A DNA stretch of 64,000 nucleotides, from positions 248,001-312,000 of the forward strand of contig NZ_SOHE01000053.1 in the NCBI RefSeq assembly GCF_004403305.1. The letters run 5' to 3'. This DNA is from Cryobacterium frigoriphilum. GTDB lineage: Bacteria; Actinomycetota; Actinomycetes; Actinomycetales; Microbacteriaceae. The notes under the pieces were generated by a model. The model saw only the letters and a list, made by a program, of their open reading frames with translations. It was not told where the DNA came from and ran no database searches. This document shows positions 61,222-64,000 of this stretch, piece by piece; positions within the stretch are counted from its first letter, which is position 1; each line of letters opens with the position of its first letter. The position numbers and the translations under genes were made by a program.

Positions 61222-62058
61222 TCAGACGTGGTCGCTGCCCTCATGCACCAGGTCTGCGATCATCCGCTTCACGGCGTTGAATTCGAGCGACGACGGATCC
61301 CGGTCGTCGCCCAGATTCACGGGTACGATCTGGCGGATGTGCCCCGGCACGCCGTGCGCCGCTCCCCCGGTCATCACGACGACACGGTCGGCGAGGTAGA
61401 CGGCCTCCTCGATGCTGTGCGTCACGAACACGATCGTGGCCGCGTTGGCCCGATGGATGCGACGCAGCTCGGTCTGCAGCTCGGTGCGGGTGAGTGCGTC
61501 CAGGGCCCCGAAGGGTTCGTCCATCAGCAGCACGGCGGGGTCGTTGGCGAGTACCCGTGCGATCGCCACCCGCTGTTGCATCCCACCGGAGAGTTGGCCG
61601 GGAAACTTGCTGGCCGAGCGCGTCAGCCCCACCAGCTCGAGAAAGTGGTCGGCCGCCCGGCGGGCATCGCGGCGGCCGACACCGTGCTGCCGCGGCCCGT
61701 AGGCGACGTTCTCCCGCACGGTCAGCCAGGGAAAGAGACCGTAGTCCTGAAACACCACGCCACGGTCGGAGCCGGGGCCGGTGACCGGGGCGCCTGCCAC
61801 CAACACGGTTCCGGTGCTGGGCTTCTCGAAGCCGGCGAGGATGCGCAGGAGCGTGCTCTTGCCGCATCCGCTCGCGCCGACGATCGCGACGAATTCCCCC
61901 GACGCAACGTCGAGGGTCACGTCGTTCATCGCCATGACTTCGTGACCGGGCAGCCCGTAGCTCTTGGACAGGCCGGAGATGCCGATGTCGGACTGGCGTT
62001 CGGGGCGGCTCAGGGTCGCGGCGGCGGCAGTGCTCACGGTGGACTCACTCTCTCTCAT
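61222..62058 (-). CDS. ABC importer ATPase, nitrate/sulfonate/taurine type
   Basis: 278 residues. Walker A GASGCGKSTLLR near 64, Q-loop VVFQDYGLFPW, signature LSGGMQQRVAIARVL near 148, Walker B VLLMDEPFGALD near 173 and switch His in VTHSIEEAV. SsuB/TauB/NrtD-type. Third gene of a binding protein-permease-ATPase operon, 13 bases after the permease. Substrate not set by the sequence. Confidence 0.9.
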   Translation of the reverse strand: MRESESTVSTAAAATLSRPERQSDIGISGLSKSYGLPGHEVMAMNDVTLDVASGEFVAIVGASGCGKSTLLRILAGFEKPSTGTVLVAGAPVTGPGSDRGVVFQDYGLFPWLTVRENVAYGPRQHGVGRRDARRAADHFLELVGLTRSASKFPGQLSGGMQQRVAIARVLANDPAVLLMDEPFGALDALTRTELQTELRRIHRANAATIVFVTHSIEEAVYLADRVVVMTGGAAHGVPGHIRQIVPVNLGDDRDPSSLEFNAVKRMIADLVHEGSDHV

Positions 62059-62071
62059 CGTTGGCTCGCTC

Positions 62072-62899
62072 TCACTTCATCAGCGGGCGCCCGCGAAACG
62101 CGAGCTGAAACAGCCAGACCAGCAGTCGGTCGGAGAGGTAGCCGGCCAGTCCGATGCAGATCATGCCGACCACGATCAGGTCGGTGCGCACGATGTCGCG
62201 GGCGAGGCTGATCGTGGCGCCGAGGCCGACCCGGACGCCGACGGTCTCGCCGAGCACGAGCACGACCCAGGCGAGCCCGAGACCGATGCGCAGCCCGTTG
62301 ATGATCGCGGGGGCGGATGCGGGAACCACGACCTGATACAGGATGCGCAGCGGGTTGCTGCCGAGCATCTGGGCGCCCTCGATGAGGCGTGGCGGCACCT
62401 GACGGGCGCCGCTGATCGTGCCGAGAACGATCGGGAAGAAGGCGGACAGGGTGATGAGAAAGATCGTCGCCTGGTCGCCGATGCCGATCAGCAGGGCGAC
62501 GAGCGGCACCCACGCCGTCGCGGGGATGGGCCGCAGCAGGTTGATGAGAGCGTCGAACAGCGAGTTGACAACGTAGAACCGGCCCATGAAGATGCCGAGC
62601 GGAATCGCCAGCACCGCGGCGAGCGCGAAGCCGGCCCCGACCCGGCCCAGGCTCGCCCCGAGGTTGACCCACAGCTCACCGCTGAAGGCATCGTTGCGCA
62701 GCCCGCCGAAGGCGAAGTCCCACAGGCTCACCGCGACGTCGGCGGGGTAGGGCAGAAACCCCATCCGGATACCGAAGAGCAGCTCCCACTGGTGGGTGAC
62801 CCCGAAATGCCAGAGCACGACGACGAGCACCGGCACCGGGATACCGAGCAGAACCGTGCGCGTGAGGCCCTGGCCGGGCGCCCGAGTGCGGGTTGACAT
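62072..62899 (-). CDS. ABC importer permease, SsuC/TauC type
   Basis: 275 residues with six membrane helices. The ATPase-contact loop is LIEGAQMLGSNPLRILYQVV near residue 173 (the EAA-like motif E-G-A-x3-G). It forms a homodimer channel with the ATPase encoded downstream. It starts six bases after the binding-protein stop. Relatives carry sulfonates, taurine, nitrate or pyrimidine precursors. Confidence 0.9.
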   Translation of the reverse strand: MSTRTRAPGQGLTRTVLLGIPVPVLVVVLWHFGVTHQWELLFGIRMGFLPYPADVAVSLWDFAFGGLRNDAFSGELWVNLGASLGRVGAGFALAAVLAIPLGIFMGRFYVVNSLFDALINLLRPIPATAWVPLVALLIGIGDQATIFLITLSAFFPIVLGTISGARQVPPRLIEGAQMLGSNPLRILYQVVVPASAPAIINGLRIGLGLAWVVLVLGETVGVRVGLGATISLARDIVRTDLIVVGMICIGLAGYLSDRLLVWLFQLAFRGRPLMK

Positions 62900-62905
62900 G
62901 CCGGC

Positions 62906-63886
62906 TTACGCGGTCGGGATGTTCTCGGCGAACGTGGTGTCGACCAGGTCGGCGACCGTCGGCGCTGCCTCGATCAGGCCAAGCCCGAGCATCTCGGTGG
63001 CGAGCACGGCGAGCTGGTCCTGGTACTCGACGGGCAGGTCGGCGCGCATCCAGAAGTTGTCGAGGGCCGACTCGAGCACGGCCTGGTCGCCGCCGAAGGT
63101 GTCCACCATCTCGGTGAGCCACTCGGTCTGGTTCGCCACCATGTAGTCGATCGTGTCGCTGTGGGTGTCGACGACACTCTGCACGAGTTCGGGGTCGGAG
63201 TCGATCAGTTCCTGCGTCGTCACGAGGCCGATGTTGACCTTGCCGACCGGGGTGTCGTAGACGTCGGCGAGTTCGTGGCCACCGTTCTGCAGGGCGATGG
63301 ATGCCCCGATCTCGACCCCGAAAAAGGCGTCGACGCTGCCGGTGGCGAAGGCGCTCGCCATGTCGGGCACGGGCACCACCACGAGGTCGAGGTCGTCGGG
63401 ATCGATGCCGGCGTCGGCCAGAATCAGCCGCATCACGACCTCCTGGGCGCTGCCCTGAATGTAGCCGACGGTCTTGCCGACGAGGTCGTCGAGGGTGTCG
63501 ATGCTGTCGTTGCCGATGAATCCGCTGCCGCCGTCGGCGGCCGACGCCACGATCTTGAGTTCGCGGCCCTGCGCGATCGAGGAGATCGTGGGGGTGACGC
63601 CGGTGATGGCGAAGTCGACGGCACCGCTGATCAGGGCGTCATTCAGGGCGGGCGTGGTGTCGAGGGTGACGACCTCGTAGGTGACCCCGTCGGCCGCGAA
63701 ATCTTCGTAGAGAAACGGCTGGTAGAAGTGCGGCTGGCCCCGCAGGGTGCCGATGGTGACCGTGCTGGCGCCATCGGCGGCCTGGGCGTCAGCGCCGGTC
63801 GTGCTGGCGGCGCATCCGCTCAGCGAGAACAGAGAGACGGCGACGAGCGAGGAAGCGACCAGCAGGCGGGTACGGAGCGGATTCAT
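62906..63886 (-). CDS. ABC importer substrate-binding lipoprotein, NMT1/SsuA-like
   Basis: 326 residues from ATG 63886. Signal peptide and lipobox LFSLSGC anchor it outside. The NMT1/SsuA-like fold shows at VTIGTLRGQPHFYQPFL, ALISGAVDFAITGVTPT and LVGKTVGYIQGSAQEVVMRL, which surround the ligand cleft. The ligand is probably a small organic anion such as a sulfonate, but no sulfonate monooxygenase lies in the window. First gene of the operon; the window ends 114 bases upstream. Confidence 0.88.
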   Translation of the reverse strand: MNPLRTRLLVASSLVAVSLFSLSGCAASTTGADAQAADGASTVTIGTLRGQPHFYQPFLYEDFAADGVTYEVVTLDTTPALNDALISGAVDFAITGVTPTISSIAQGRELKIVASAADGGSGFIGNDSIDTLDDLVGKTVGYIQGSAQEVVMRLILADAGIDPDDLDLVVVPVPDMASAFATGSVDAFFGVEIGASIALQNGGHELADVYDTPVGKVNIGLVTTQELIDSDPELVQSVVDTHSDTIDYMVANQTEWLTEMVDTFGGDQAVLESALDNFWMRADLPVEYQDQLAVLATEMLGLGLIEAAPTVADLVDTTFAENIPTA

Positions 63887-64000
63887 ATCCGCAGTCTCGG
63901 GCAGCGCCCGCGGCCGTGTCAAAACGATACCTAGCCAGGTTAGCGATTGTGTCGATCGGGTTTCGTGAAGATGACGGTCACATTTCAGGCACGTTTCGTG

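Noticed and set aside
63920..63950. DtxR-like box upstream of the ABC importer
   Set aside because: Only one half-site (AGGTTAG) matches; the partner half has no symmetry.

Overview
The window is high-G+C actinobacterial chromosome. Gene content points to Microbacteriaceae (a Leifsonia/Cryobacterium-like member): a mycothiol-type SigR/RsrA pair, WhiB1, PdtaS-type kinase, GuaB1, a fused Kgd-type 2-oxoglutarate enzyme, many GTG starts and 1-11 base overlaps between genes. The whiB1 - pdtaS - rsrA - sigR - aroA - rsgA neighbourhood resembles the M. tuberculosis Rv3219-Rv3228c region. The genus cannot be fixed from the sequence alone. No tRNA, rRNA, CRISPR array, insertion sequence or phage gene was seen.

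Layout. 1-3239: end of an arginase-family gene, a crotonase, a flavin disulfide oxidoreductase and a secreted protein with a Ser/Asp/Gly tail. 3367-11271: a six-gene, translationally coupled minus-strand operon (three glycosyltransferases, an ABC exporter, two APH-fold phosphotransferases), preceded by direct repeats with an 11-bp period; this is the best candidate for an undescribed pathway. 11453-15642: a small HEXXH protein, a siderophore-interacting flavoprotein behind a DtxR/IdeR-like box, a fur-catalase pair with a palindromic operator, and a MarR regulator. 15666-22548: MMPL transporter, an array of intergenic hairpins, amidase, SDR, GNAT acetyltransferase, uracil-DNA glycosylase, S51 peptidase-like protein.

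22668-31200 is a propionate module: gntR-prpD-prpB-prpC on the minus strand and, divergently, prpE-DUF485-symporter, with TGTATACA-type sites between them. 31559-36228 holds an SDR, a membrane acyltransferase and metY-metX for O-acetylhomoserine-dependent methionine synthesis. 36331-39427 is a three-gene signalling operon (histidine kinase, a membrane protein that looks like a degenerate kinase, LuxR-type response regulator). 39531-47539 carries an MFS transporter, a nnrD / membrane glycosyltransferase-like / thiamine-binding protein operon, two CNNM/CorC-type proteins and guaB1.

47706-59191 is mostly housekeeping and stress response: kgd, a double-VOC protein, rsrA, sigR (with a recognisable SigR-type promoter), aroA, rsgA, a lipoprotein-like gene with no ordinary start codon, bcp and whiB1. 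59656-63886 holds the PdtaS-like kinase and an SsuABC/TauABC-type importer. Two families of GC-rich intergenic palindromes recur between genes, and three genes contain 9- or 15-bp tandem repeats that keep the reading frame.
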